A stretch of DNA of 64,000 nucleotides from Ruminococcus sp. (GTDB lineage: Bacteria > Bacillota > Clostridia > Oscillospirales > Ruminococcaceae). A program made the translations under genes and the position numbers. Of this stretch, positions 15,831-25,118 are shown piece by piece (position 1 is the stretch's first letter; every line of letters begins with the position of its first letter). Below the pieces are notes generated by a model. The model saw nothing but the letters and a program-made list of their open reading frames with translations, was not told the origin of the DNA and did no database searches. The stretch covers positions 186,001 to 250,000 of the forward strand of contig SVNK01000002.1 in NCBI GenBank assembly GCA_015066935.1, in the 5' to 3' direction.

Positions 15831-17573
15831 TCAAGATTTTTTTATTTTTGACTTAAAAATATTTATAAGGTCATTATCAGCGAGGTCCTCGGCTGATTTT
15901 GCTGAACAATGTTTAAGTGTATTGACACAGTCTTCAAATACGCTGCAGTTAATTGTGATGTCACGATTTTTAGCCTCTATTCCGCTTATTCTTCCCATTT
16001 CTTCGGCAGTAAATTCATCGGTAAGCAAAGAAACCGTAAATTTATCGTTATTCTTCATTTTGTCGAGGAGTGCGGCATAGACTTTTTTATTGAAATCGGT
16101 TACAAAAATTTCAATCGGAGCTTCCTGTGAAATTTTTTCACAGTCTTCGGAATGTCTGAGAAGATAGTGTATAATAAGCTCTTCAGCTTTTGATTCCTTG
16201 CGGAAAAGAGCAGCTTTAGGGTTCATATCGTCTCGTGTGTATGTAGCTTTTGCAGTGATATTCTGCCATTGCTTCTTTTTTTCTGTACGGGTATTCTTTC
16301 TGAGAAGACCGTCAATATGACTTTTCAGAACCTGAACAGGAATGTCACATTTTTTTGATGTTCTGGAAATATATACCTCCCTTTCGAGAGGTGACTCGAT
16401 ACCGGCAAGAATTTTCGAAGCCTTATTCAGAAATTCGACCTGTCCCATTTCGGTATTGAGGTCAATTCCTGCTTCACATTTATCGAGCATGAAATCAATC
16501 GCATCGGACGACCCGTCAAGCAGCATCCTGAAACGGTCAACTCCGAATTTTTTTATGTATTCGTCGGGGTCTTTGGCACCTTCCATACGAATGATACGTG
16601 TACGAATACCGACATCGGAGAAGTGGTTGATAGCTTTCTGGGAAGCCTTCTGACCGGCGTTGTCGCTGTCGTAAGCGATGACGACTTCCTCGGCATAGTG
16701 ACTGATAAGTCGTGCCTGATTCGGAGTAATAGCGGTACCGAGCGTAGCAACGGCATTTTCGAAGCCAGCCTGATTTACAGCGATAACATCCATATAGCCT
16801 TCGCAGAGAATAATGCGTTTGGTTTCGGCGTTTTTAGCAAAATTCATTGAAAATAGATTTGAACCCTTTTCAAACACAGGAGTCTGACTTGTGTTGAGGT
16901 ATTTGGGCTGAGAACCATCAAGGACACGTCCGCCGAAGGCGATAATATTTCCTCTGAGGTCAACAATGGGGAACATGACTCTTTTGCGGAAAATGTCGTA
17001 GATACTGCCTTTTTTTGAACGTGCACCGAGCCATGCGTCGGTGATTTCGTCGTTGGAATAACCTTTAGACGAGAGTAGTTTTGTAAGCTTGTCCCACGAA
17101 TCGGGAGCATATCCCAGACCGTATTTTTTTATGGTCTGTGGCAGAAGTTTGCGGTCGGCAAAATAGCTCAGACCCGCCTTGTCGTCGCCTTTAATGAGAT
17201 TTGTGTAGAAGAAATTAGCTGCAATTCTGTTCATCTCATAGATTCGTGTACGACGCTGAGCGATACGGCTGTCAGCAGAATTATTTTCAGGAATTTCAAG
17301 TCCTGAGCGTTGTGCAAGGAGCTTTACAGCTTCAGTGAAGCTGAGATTTTCAATTTTCATTGTAAAGGTTATGACGTCTCCGCCTGAACCGCATCCGAAG
17401 CAGTAAAAGCTCTGGTTGTCGGTGAAAACAGTGCAGGACGGCGTCTTTTCCGAGTGAAACGGACACGAGCAGACATAATTTCTGCCGCTTCTGATCAGCT
17501 GGACATAAGACCCCATAACCGTTTCGATGGGATTCGCATTTCGCAGACGGTAAATAAACTCGTCGTTTTTCAT
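15831..17573 (-). CDS. dnaG: DNA primase
   Basis: DnaG of 580 residues: zinc-binding CHC2 domain (CPFHSEKTPSC ... FYCFGCGSGGDVITF), RNA polymerase/TOPRIM core (LVEGY-like ILCEGYMDVIAVNQAGFENAVATLGTA, then AYDSDNAGQKA) and a C-terminal helicase-binding domain (about residues 430-580). It makes RNA primers for replication. Start MKNDEFIYRL at 17573 is preferred because AGGAGG lies just before it; the longer reading has no ribosome binding site. It starts 16 bp after dgt and precedes rpoD. Confidence 0.96.
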   Translation of the reverse strand: MKNDEFIYRLRNANPIETVMGSYVQLIRSGRNYVCSCPFHSEKTPSCTVFTDNQSFYCFGCGSGGDVITFTMKIENLSFTEAVKLLAQRSGLEIPENNSADSRIAQRRTRIYEMNRIAANFFYTNLIKGDDKAGLSYFADRKLLPQTIKKYGLGYAPDSWDKLTKLLSSKGYSNDEITDAWLGARSKKGSIYDIFRKRVMFPIVDLRGNIIAFGGRVLDGSQPKYLNTSQTPVFEKGSNLFSMNFAKNAETKRIILCEGYMDVIAVNQAGFENAVATLGTAITPNQARLISHYAEEVVIAYDSDNAGQKASQKAINHFSDVGIRTRIIRMEGAKDPDEYIKKFGVDRFRMLLDGSSDAIDFMLDKCEAGIDLNTEMGQVEFLNKASKILAGIESPLEREVYISRTSKKCDIPVQVLKSHIDGLLRKNTRTEKKKQWQNITAKATYTRDDMNPKAALFRKESKAEELIIHYLLRHSEDCEKISQEAPIEIFVTDFNKKVYAALLDKMKNNDKFTVSLLTDEFTAEEMGRISGIEAKNRDITINCSVFEDCVNTLKHCSAKSAEDLADNDLINIFKSKIKKS

Positions 17574-17589
17574 CTGTGGAGCCTCCTGA

Positions 17590-18585
17590 TTATTTCCAGA
17601 ATTTAGGGACGAAAAGCTCTGTATAAAGATCAACGGCGTATTCGTCGCTCATACCGGAAATATAGTCGCAGACAGCACGGTCGGCATCTGTTTTTTTCAT
17701 GATGCTCTTGTATTCATCAGGGAGCTTTTTACTGTTTTCGATATAATACGAGTACAGCTTCTTGACAAGAAGCTCGGCTTTGGCTTCTTCCTGCTTAGCG
17801 GCAGGATTTGTGTAAACTCTTTCGAACATGAAAGCTTTCAGACTGTCATGAGCCTTACGTATTTCCGGTTCGAAGTCGATATCGTAAGTTCCGTGACTTA
17901 TTACGGAGGCGATAAGTGTTGTGATACGTTTTGTTTTGGTATTTCCGAGAATTCTCACACAGTCGTTGGGGAGGTCGCTTTTTTGCAGAATACCGGCACG
18001 AACCGAGTCCTCAATATCGTGATTTATGTAGGCAATAGTATCTGCAAGACGGACGATATTGCCCTCCTTGGTTGCAGCGACCTTATTTGTATGGCAGGCG
18101 ATACCGTTCTTTACAGCAAAAGTGAGGTTCAGACCCTCGCCCTTTTTTTCGAGAAATTCGACAACTCTGACGCTCTGGAGATAGTGTTTGAAGCCATGGG
18201 GACATATTTCGTTGAGTACAGCTTCACCGCAATGACCGAAAGGGGAGTGTCCGAGGTCATGACCAAGAGCGATAGCTTCGGTAAGGTCCTCGTTGAGACG
18301 CATTCCACGGGAAATAGTACGTGCAATCTGAGCGACTTCAAGGGTATGAGTGAGACGAGTTCTGTAGTGGTCGCCGACGGGTGAGAGAAAAACCTGAGTC
18401 TTTCTTTTAAGACGACGGAATGAATTACAGTGGAGGATTCTGTCTCTGTCACGCTGGAATTCGGTGCGGTAAGGACATTTATCCTCGTAACGAACACGAT
18501 GAGTATTTTTTTCATCGGTACTTGTACAAGCGTTGTTGTTAAGAATGGCAGCCTCGGTAATTTCGATCTGTTCACGTACAGTCAT
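17590..18585 (-). CDS. dgt: Deoxyguanosinetriphosphate triphosphohydrolase-like protein
   Basis: The 331-residue HD-domain enzyme carries the metal motifs H...HD...D: RLTHTLEVAQIAR, IALGHDLGHSPFGHCGE and NIVRLADTIAYINHD. Proteins of this family hydrolyse dNTPs to deoxynucleosides and triphosphate, controlling nucleotide pools. It is first in a dgt-dnaG-rpoD cluster, linking nucleotide supply, priming and transcription. Ribosome binding site GGGGGT precedes ATG. Exact substrate among dNTPs is unknown. Confidence 0.92.
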   Translation of the reverse strand: MTVREQIEITEAAILNNNACTSTDEKNTHRVRYEDKCPYRTEFQRDRDRILHCNSFRRLKRKTQVFLSPVGDHYRTRLTHTLEVAQIARTISRGMRLNEDLTEAIALGHDLGHSPFGHCGEAVLNEICPHGFKHYLQSVRVVEFLEKKGEGLNLTFAVKNGIACHTNKVAATKEGNIVRLADTIAYINHDIEDSVRAGILQKSDLPNDCVRILGNTKTKRITTLIASVISHGTYDIDFEPEIRKAHDSLKAFMFERVYTNPAAKQEEAKAELLVKKLYSYYIENSKKLPDEYKSIMKKTDADRAVCDYISGMSDEYAVDLYTELFVPKFWK

Positions 18586-18620
18586 TGCAATACCCCCTGT
18601 AATAAATCTGAATGGTGGTG

Positions 18621-19256
18621 CTATAATGTTTTTACGGAGGAGAAATCCTCAAATAATTCTCCTTCGTCTGTAAGAATGACAGAACCGTTTGTGACTTCGG
18701 TAAGTTCTTTTCTGAGTTCTTCGAGTTTTTCACTGAGAACGAGGATCTCAAGAGTAACATCGCTGCCGAAATCGGATGAAACGGTTATGGTATCAAATGC
18801 AGGGAGAAGATAGCTGATTTTGCCGTACATTCCGTAATCTGCGGAGATTTTAAGTCTGTGGCAAAGACGCATATCCATGATATGTGCGGCATCACAAGCA
18901 AGAGAAGCTGCATGTGAGTATGCTCTTACAAGACCGCCGCCGCCGAGAAGGATACCTCCGAAATATCGTGTGACAACGACGCATACGTCGGTAAGTCCAC
19001 GTTTTTTTAGTACTTCAAGAACAGGCATACCTGCCGTTCCCTGAGGTTCGCCGTCATCGGAATAACGGGAGATATTGTCTTTACGGAGAATGTAGGCATA
19101 GACATTATGTTTTGCTTTTCGGTGCTCTGATTTGATTCGGTTAATAAAGTTGAGCGCTTCGTCATTTGTTGAAACGGGGCATATATATCCGATGAATTCA
19201 GAGCGTTTTTCTATAAACGAGTCTGTAGCAAACTCTGACACTGTTATATAATTCAT
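18621..19256 (-). CDS. yigZ: YigZ/IMPACT family protein
   Basis: A 211-residue protein with the UPF0029 N-terminal domain (KRSEFIGYICPVSTNDEALNFI, HNVYAYILR, YSDDGEPQGTAGMPVLEVL, VVVTRYFGGILLGGGGLVRAYS) and a C-terminal ferredoxin-like DUF1949 domain. The family is related to eukaryotic IMPACT and may act in translation stress or RNA binding; its precise role in bacteria is not known. It lies 35 bp before dgt and could be in the same transcript. Confidence 0.93.
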   Translation of the reverse strand: MNYITVSEFATDSFIEKRSEFIGYICPVSTNDEALNFINRIKSEHRKAKHNVYAYILRKDNISRYSDDGEPQGTAGMPVLEVLKKRGLTDVCVVVTRYFGGILLGGGGLVRAYSHAASLACDAAHIMDMRLCHRLKISADYGMYGKISYLLPAFDTITVSSDFGSDVTLEILVLSEKLEELRKELTEVTNGSVILTDEGELFEDFSSVKTL

Positions 19257-19278
19257 AAATTTAATTAATACGGAAAAA

Positions 19279-19296
19279 GGCGGTCGTGAGACCGCC
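19279..19296 (-). terminator. Terminator after rpmE
   Basis: GGCGGTC-GTGA-GACCGCC stem, followed on the minus strand by CTTTTTCC, just past the rpmE stop. Confidence 0.8.
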
Positions 19297-19307
19297 CGAA
19301 CAATGAC

Positions 19308-19511
19308 TTACTTGTCCAAATTGAAACGCTTCTTGAATCTGTCAACACGTCCGCCAGTATCAACAAGCTTCTGCTTGCCTGTGTAGAACGGATGGCACTT
19401 AGAGCAAATTTCAACCTTGATGTTTTCCTTTGTGGACATAGTCTCAATTACGTTACCGCAGTGGCAAGTGATTGTAGTCTTTACAAAATTAGGATGAATT
19501 CCTTCTTTCAT
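19308..19511 (-). CDS. rpmE: 50S ribosomal protein L31
   Basis: The 67-residue protein is the zinc-binding type of L31: [25 protein letters not shown], then [30 protein letters not shown], with four Cys for zinc. The ATG at 19511 fits the AGAGGTG ribosome binding site; a GTG three codons upstream overlaps that site and is rejected. Stand-alone gene with its own terminator. Confidence 0.97.
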   Translation of the reverse strand: MKEGIHPNFVKTTITCHCGNVIETMSTKENIKVEICSKCHPFYTGKQKLVDTGGRVDRFKKRFNLDK

Positions 19512-19670
19512 GATTGTCACCTCTTTCGCAGAATTTGTAATAAGAGCAGCCCATCAGTTTCTTTAGACAGTAGTGCCTGATACATTACATTTTATTTTAA
19601 CATATCCGATGTGAGCTTGTCAAGTATATCAGATATATTTTTTTGATTTAACAATAACAAACCGTACATT

Positions 19671-19702
19671 ATGACACTGCCTGAGTATACAAGCAGTGTC
19701 AT
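19671..19702 (-). terminator. Hairpin after the phosphoglucomutase gene
   Basis: ATGACACTGC and GCAGTGTCAT form a perfect 10-bp stem with a 12-nt loop directly after the stop codon; no good T-run follows, so it may be a processing or weak termination signal. Confidence 0.55.
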
Positions 19703-19711
19703 ATGAAAGAT

Positions 19712-21424
19712 TTACTTCATAAATTTAGTGAAATCAGCACAGAGCTTCTGTTCGAGAACAGCTGATTCCTCATGAGTAGGACATTTTGCAGTAAGGTAAA
19801 CCTTGATTTTGGGTTCTGTACCGGAAGGACGAACAATGGCCTTCGAACCGCCTTCAAGGAAGAATGCGAGTACATTTGACTTGGGGAGAACGAGTTCAAT
19901 GGCAGTACCGTTCACAAGGTCCTTAGAGACACTTGTCTGGTAGTCATCAAAGCGTATAACTTTGAGACCGCCGATTTCCATAGGAGAATTCTCTCTGAGG
20001 TTGGTCATAAGCTCAGCCATCTTGTTCATACCGCTTTCGCCTTCGAATGTGAAGCTGTAAAGTGTCTGGTAGAATACACCATATTTCTTGTACATATTCT
20101 CACGTGCCTGAAGGAGAGTGATTCCCTGTGAGCGATAATATGCAGCCATTTCGCAGATGAGCATTGAAGCGTTTACAGCGTCCTTGTCACGAACATAAGA
20201 ACCTGAAAGGTAACCGTAGCTTTCCTCAAAGCCGAAAACATAGCGGTCGGTTTCGCCTTTACCTTCAAGGAAACCGATCTGTTCGCCGATGAACTTGAAA
20301 CCTGTAAGAACGTCGATAATCTGTACACCGTACTCCTTACCGATGAGGTTTACGATATCTGTTGTAACGATTGTCTTTACGGCAATAGGATTCTCGGGCA
20401 TTGTTCCCTTAGCGATACGCTGACTGCATATGTACTCAAGGAGCATAGCACCAACCTCGTTGCCGCTGAAAAGAGCGTAACCGTCGCCGTCGGGAACAGC
20501 AATTCCGACACGGTCACAGTCGGGGTCTGTTGCGAGGAGAAGATCAGGCTTTACGTCGTTGCAATACTTGAGACCGAGTTCAAGAGCCTCACGGATTTCG
20601 GGGTTGGGATAGGGACAAGTCGGGAAATTACCGTCGGGATTTTCCTGTTCCTTAACGATTGTGACGTCAGAAATTCCGATACGCTTAAGAATCTCGCGGA
20701 CGGGCTTGTTACCTGTACCGTTGAGGGGAGTGTAAACAACCTTGAGACCGCTTGAAGCACAAAGGTCTGTGTTGATACCTTCTGCAATGACATTTTTGTA
20801 GAAGTCCTCAATTACATCATCGCCGATGTAGGAGATTGTACCCTTAGCGAGTTCCTCGTTGAAGTCGGATTTCTTAATATCCTTGAACATATCGAGGGAG
20901 TTGATTTTGTCGAGGATGATATTAGCACCTCTGAGAGTGATCTGGCAGCCGTCGTCGCCATAAACCTTATAGCCGTTGTACTTGGCAGGGTTGTGGCTTG
21001 CGGTAACCATGATACCGCCCTGACAGTTGAGTCTGCGTACAGCAAACGAAAGGCAGGGAGTGGGCATGAGTTCGGGGTAAATATAAACCTTGATTCCGTT
21101 AGCGGCAAGGACCTCAGCAGAAGCCATAGAGAATACATCTGATTTGATTCTGCTGTCGTATGAAATAGCTACGGAAGGGTTTGAGTATTCCTGATTGAGG
21201 TAATCTGCAAAACCCTGTGTAGCACGTCTTACGGTGTAGATGTTGATACGGTTTGTACCTGCACCGATAACACCTCTGAGACCGCCTGTACCGAATTCGA
21301 GGTCACGGTAAAATCTATCGTTTATAGCTTCTTCATCATTTTTGATACTTAAAAGTTCATCCTGTAAGTCGGAATCATCCTTGGCATTTTTGCACCAGAG
21401 ATCATAGAGTTCGACTTCTGTCAT
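19712..21424 (-). CDS. pgcA: Phospho-sugar mutase (phosphoglucomutase type)
   Basis: The 570-residue alpha-D-phosphohexomutase has FGTGGLRGVIGAGTNRIN, the phosphoserine loop IMVTASHNPAKYNGYKVYGDDG, the metal loop LLATDPDCDRVGIAV, the sugar loop FGFEESYGYLSGSYVRDKDA, and the phosphate loop IVRPSGTEPKIKVYL. Full length and the first motif match Firmicute PgcA (glucose-1-P/glucose-6-P interconversion). It precedes no sugar operon but lies just downstream of a phosphofructokinase on the same strand. Start at 21424 follows AGGAGG by 7 bp. Confidence 0.93.
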   Translation of the reverse strand: MTEVELYDLWCKNAKDDSDLQDELLSIKNDEEAINDRFYRDLEFGTGGLRGVIGAGTNRINIYTVRRATQGFADYLNQEYSNPSVAISYDSRIKSDVFSMASAEVLAANGIKVYIYPELMPTPCLSFAVRRLNCQGGIMVTASHNPAKYNGYKVYGDDGCQITLRGANIILDKINSLDMFKDIKKSDFNEELAKGTISYIGDDVIEDFYKNVIAEGINTDLCASSGLKVVYTPLNGTGNKPVREILKRIGISDVTIVKEQENPDGNFPTCPYPNPEIREALELGLKYCNDVKPDLLLATDPDCDRVGIAVPDGDGYALFSGNEVGAMLLEYICSQRIAKGTMPENPIAVKTIVTTDIVNLIGKEYGVQIIDVLTGFKFIGEQIGFLEGKGETDRYVFGFEESYGYLSGSYVRDKDAVNASMLICEMAAYYRSQGITLLQARENMYKKYGVFYQTLYSFTFEGESGMNKMAELMTNLRENSPMEIGGLKVIRFDDYQTSVSKDLVNGTAIELVLPKSNVLAFFLEGGSKAIVRPSGTEPKIKVYLTAKCPTHEESAVLEQKLCADFTKFMK

Positions 21425-21523
21425 AATATAGCCTCCTAAAAATAGATATATATTATTATACCACTTTTTGCTGTGAATGAAAAGCTTTTTTGCGGAAAAA
21501 TAAAAAAATTTATTTTTTAACAT

Positions 21524-21556
21524 AAAACGGTCCACAGTATTCAACTGGGGACCGTG
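21524..21556 (-). terminator. Terminator after the group III phosphofructokinase gene
   Basis: ACGGTCC / GGACCGT outer stem with an inner CAGT / ACTG pairing, followed on the minus strand by TTTTATG and T-rich sequence. Confidence 0.7.
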
Positions 21557-21577
21557 ATATTTATGGTTGAAAAATGG

Positions 21578-22660
21578 TTAGTCGCCGAAGGAGACGCCGA
21601 TGTCCCTTGCAGCAATAACGAGATGATTGTCGGTATCGACGAATTTTGTTTTTCCTGCAATATCATCAAGCTTGTTTGAGGTGATTTTGTTTCCGATTTT
21701 TGCAACAGTTCTGCCGTATTTTTCCTGTGAGATAAGGTAAGCAGCGTGAACTCCGAACTGTGTTGAAAGTACACGGTCGTAAGCACTCGGAGCACCGCCT
21801 CTGAGCATATGACCGGGAACACATACACGTGCTTCCATGCCGGTATTAGCCTGAATCTGAGCAGCGATTCGTCCTGTGGCGGTTATGATTCCTGCTTCGG
21901 CACGTTTCTTTGCACGCTCTTTCTTCTTCATCTGGGCTTCGTTAACGTCAAATGCACCTTCAGCAACAGCGAGGATTGAGAAAGTTTTTCCCGAAGCACT
22001 TCTTGCCATCACGGCGTCGCAGATTTTGTCGATGTCGTAGGGGATTTCGGGGATGATGATAATATCCGCACCGCCTGCGATACCTGCATTAAGAGTAAGC
22101 CATCCTGCCTTATTTCCCATGATTTCGCAGACGAGAATACGTGAGTGGCTTGCAGCGGTTGTATGGAGTCGGTCGATAACGTCGGTAGCGATATCAACGG
22201 CTGTATGGAAGCCGAATGTAACGTCTGTACCGAAAATGTCGTTGTCGATAGTCTTGGGGAGTCCGATTACATTGAGTCCTTCGTCGGCAAGAAGCTTTGA
22301 GGTCTTGTGAGTGCCGTTTCCGCCGAGAGTGAGGAGACAGTCAAGCTTCTGTTTTTTATATGTCTCCTTCATATTCTTGACTTTATCGACATTGTCTTCA
22401 CCGATGACCTGCATCATCTTGAACGGCTGACGCTTTGTGCCGAATATGGTACCGCCCTGAGTAAGGATTCCCGAAAAAGCGGATGGCGACATATCCTTGC
22501 AGAGATTATTGATAAGACCGTAGTAACCGTTTGAGATACCTACGATTTCGATATTGTCCTCGCCGAAACGCTCATAACACGCTTTTGCCACACCTCTGAT
22601 TGTAGCGTTGAGACCGGGGCAGTCGCCGCCGCTTGTGAGAATTCCGATACGTCTTTTCAT
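21578..22660 (-). CDS. 6-phosphofructokinase, group III type
   Basis: The 360-residue enzyme has the phosphofructokinase core GILTSGGDCPGLNA, LTLGGNGTHKT and LPKTIDNDI. Gly116 in GGNGT corresponds to the position that favours ATP (Asp there marks PPi enzymes), while Lys136 in PKTIDND is the form found in PPi-dependent and group III enzymes. The G plus K pairing is known in actinobacterial ATP-dependent group III enzymes, so ATP use is the better guess. A classical PfkA is encoded at 58881-59843, so this one may serve a different flux or donor. Ribosome binding site GGAGG precedes ATG. Confidence 0.88.
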   Translation of the reverse strand: MKRRIGILTSGGDCPGLNATIRGVAKACYERFGEDNIEIVGISNGYYGLINNLCKDMSPSAFSGILTQGGTIFGTKRQPFKMMQVIGEDNVDKVKNMKETYKKQKLDCLLTLGGNGTHKTSKLLADEGLNVIGLPKTIDNDIFGTDVTFGFHTAVDIATDVIDRLHTTAASHSRILVCEIMGNKAGWLTLNAGIAGGADIIIIPEIPYDIDKICDAVMARSASGKTFSILAVAEGAFDVNEAQMKKKERAKKRAEAGIITATGRIAAQIQANTGMEARVCVPGHMLRGGAPSAYDRVLSTQFGVHAAYLISQEKYGRTVAKIGNKITSNKLDDIAGKTKFVDTDNHLVIAARDIGVSFGD

Positions 22661-22700
22661 GTTTTATACCTCCGATTATAATATATTCGTTTGATTGATA

Positions 22701-24917
22701 TTAATACATATCAAATAATTCCTCAAGTCTCTCCGGCGGCATAGGTTTACCGTAAAGGTAGCCCTGAGCGTAATCGCATCCTGCCATACGGAGGATTTCT
22801 TCCTGAGTGGTGTTTTCGATACCCTCAGCGATTGTTTCGATTTTCTTGGATTTTGCAATTCTTATAACTGCCGAAACGATTTCATAAGCGATATTATCGT
22901 GTTCAATATCGGTAATGAAGGATCGGTCGAGTTTGAGAAGTGAAATGGGCAAAGTCTGGAGATAGCTGAGTGAAGAATAACCTGTGCCGAAGTCGTCCAT
23001 AGCAAGTTTTACACCGAGTTCACGGAGACGATTCATCTGTGCAACAGCAAAATCAATGTCATGGAGTGCAAGAGATTCGGTAAGTTCAACTTCAAGCCAG
23101 CACGGTTCGAGAGAAGACTTGGCAAGGGCTTCAAAGACTTTGTCTTTCAGGTCATTCTGGTAGAAATCGGAAGAGGCGAAATTGATTGACATAACGATAT
23201 TGGGGTATCCCATTTTCTGCCACATTTTATTCTGACGGCAGCCTTCGTTAAGAACGAACTCGCTGATTTTTCCGATGAGGTGGGAGTTCTCGGCAACAGG
23301 AACGAATACGCTTGGCGGAACTATGGTTCCGTCGGGCTTAATCCAGCGGATAAGAGCTTCAACGCCCATGATTCTGCCTGTTGAAAGGTTGATTTTCGGC
23401 TGATAATAAAGCTGGAGCTCGTTATTGTCGATGGCGAGAGCGAGAGATTTTTCGAGTTCGCTTGTACCAATGATTGAATCGTGCATACTTGGTTCGTATC
23501 CGCAAATGCTGTTTTTGGTATCGGTACCTGATTTAAGAGCGAATTCGGCGTGCTCCATAACGTCACGGAACGAATTGCCGTCCTGAGGGATTTTCGAATA
23601 ACCTGCTGAACAGCTCAGACTGATTGATGAAAATTCATCGACAGCAAGCTTGGCGAACTCTTCCTGAACAGAACGTGCTGTACGTATGGGAAGCTCGTCG
23701 TCGCCGTAATCACGCAGAACGAGAGCGAAGTTATCACCGCTTATACGTGCTGCAAGACCGCCGCGTGATACAAATTTCAGAAGTATATCAGCGAAATTAC
23801 TGAGGATTCGGTTACCGTTTTCGTAGCCGCTTGTATCGTTTATAATATGGAAGCGGTCGACGTCAAAAACGATAATCCAGTATGAATAATCGAGGTTTTT
23901 GCAGTAATTGTAAATATCCTGACCAGCGGCAAGAAGCTTGTTGCGGTTAGGAATTTTTGTTACTTCGTCCTCGTAGGCGAGGCGTTCGATAAGCTCATCC
24001 TTTTCATGATTCTGAGTAATATCGATGAGTGCACCGCCGAAAAGCGGGAGGGTATTTTCGGTTCCGCCGATTGATTTGTAGCGGTACGAGTACCAATGAT
24101 ATGTTCCGTCTGCTGAGAGAATCTGAAGATTGATGCTTGCAATGTCGCTGCTGTCATCAGATTTAACAGCGTTATCAAACTGGATTCTTCCGTTGCGTTC
24201 AATAAGGTTTCGGAATTCGTTTACGGTAATGCTGTTTTTCTTAAGACCAAGCATTTTCATTGTTTCGGAGGACGCACGGAAATTCTTGCGGTCCTTTGAC
24301 ATTATGATACCGATTTCGGCAAGCTCCATAGACGCATTAAAAAAGTCATTGGCACTGGCGAGACTGTTTTTCATTTTGCGTATTTCGGTGAAATTGAAGC
24401 CTGTACTGAGATAGAGCGTATTTTTTTTGCGGTGTTTTACGTTGGAGGTACTCCATGCAATTGTGATGACAACGCCGTTCTGTTTCCTGATACGTGACTG
24501 ATAAGAACTGCTGTGGATGATATTTTTCAGTTGTTCGTCTTCGGAAGCGTTGTCGGAATTCTTTATTGCAAATGCTCGCAGAAGGACGGCTTTTTTATCG
24601 TAGTTCCCGTCGGTGATTTCGAGGTGTTGTCTGAGGAGCTTGTTGGCATAGACGAAGGAAAAATCGTCGGTCCAGACAATCATTTCGGTATTGAGGGTTT
24701 CAATTATTTTGGCAATATCAGTATCATTGACTGAGGTTCTGGTTTTTTTATAGAGCCACGAAATCAAACCGAGTATCACTGACATAAAGATGATTGTTGA
24801 AATATAAATCAGCAATGTGGTTTTTGCATTTTCAGGGAAAAAGAAACAGTAGGCGGCAATAATTGTTGTTGCAGCAGTTATTACAATTGCCGAAGCAATG
24901 GTGTTATTGTTTTTTAT
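22701..24917 (-). CDS. Membrane PAS-(degenerate GGDEF)-EAL phosphodiesterase; probable ATA start codon
   Basis: The 738-residue product has two N-terminal membrane helices, two PAS-like domains, a GGDEF fold whose loop reads RISGDNF, and an EAL domain with GVEALIRW, MSINFASSDF, VELTES, MDDFGTGYSS, LKLDRSF and EGIEN, so only the phosphodiesterase half should be active. The start is odd: on the minus strand TTGACA (24972-24977), 17 bp, TATAAT (24949-24954) sets transcription near 24942, and AAGGAGG (24926-24932) is followed 8 bp later by ATA, not ATG. The only nearby ATG (24948-24950) lies in the -10 box. ATA start, or a point change of ATG, is inferred. Confidence 0.8.
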   Translation of the reverse strand: MKNNNTIASAIVITAATTIIAAYCFFFPENAKTTLLIYISTIIFMSVILGLISWLYKKTRTSVNDTDIAKIIETLNTEMIVWTDDFSFVYANKLLRQHLEITDGNYDKKAVLLRAFAIKNSDNASEDEQLKNIIHSSSYQSRIRKQNGVVITIAWSTSNVKHRKKNTLYLSTGFNFTEIRKMKNSLASANDFFNASMELAEIGIIMSKDRKNFRASSETMKMLGLKKNSITVNEFRNLIERNGRIQFDNAVKSDDSSDIASINLQILSADGTYHWYSYRYKSIGGTENTLPLFGGALIDITQNHEKDELIERLAYEDEVTKIPNRNKLLAAGQDIYNYCKNLDYSYWIIVFDVDRFHIINDTSGYENGNRILSNFADILLKFVSRGGLAARISGDNFALVLRDYGDDELPIRTARSVQEEFAKLAVDEFSSISLSCSAGYSKIPQDGNSFRDVMEHAEFALKSGTDTKNSICGYEPSMHDSIIGTSELEKSLALAIDNNELQLYYQPKINLSTGRIMGVEALIRWIKPDGTIVPPSVFVPVAENSHLIGKISEFVLNEGCRQNKMWQKMGYPNIVMSINFASSDFYQNDLKDKVFEALAKSSLEPCWLEVELTESLALHDIDFAVAQMNRLRELGVKLAMDDFGTGYSSLSYLQTLPISLLKLDRSFITDIEHDNIAYEIVSAVIRIAKSKKIETIAEGIENTTQEEILRMAGCDYAQGYLYGKPMPPERLEELFDMY

Positions 24918-24948
24918 GGGTACCGCCTCCTTAATAATTACTATATAC

Positions 24949-24977
24949 ATTATAGCAAAAATTACTGAAAATGTCAA
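24949..24977 (-). promoter_or_regulatory. Promoter of the membrane EAL gene
   Basis: Perfect sigma-A promoter on the minus strand: TTGACA 24972-24977, 17-bp spacer, TATAAT 24949-24954. It overlaps the only in-frame ATG before the ribosome binding site. Confidence 0.8.
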
Positions 24978-25118
24978 TTGATTTTTGCAAAAAGATTGCA
25001 CTTCTTATAAAATTACCGAAAAATTACAAAAAAATATCACGTAATATACACTTTTCACTTTTATAATGTTATAATGAAAAAGAAGGAAATCACTTGTTTC
25101 CGAAAGGGAGGATTATAA

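Noticed and set aside
24948..24950. ATG as start of the membrane EAL gene
   Set aside because: It lies inside the -10 box, upstream of the predicted transcript start and the ribosome binding site.
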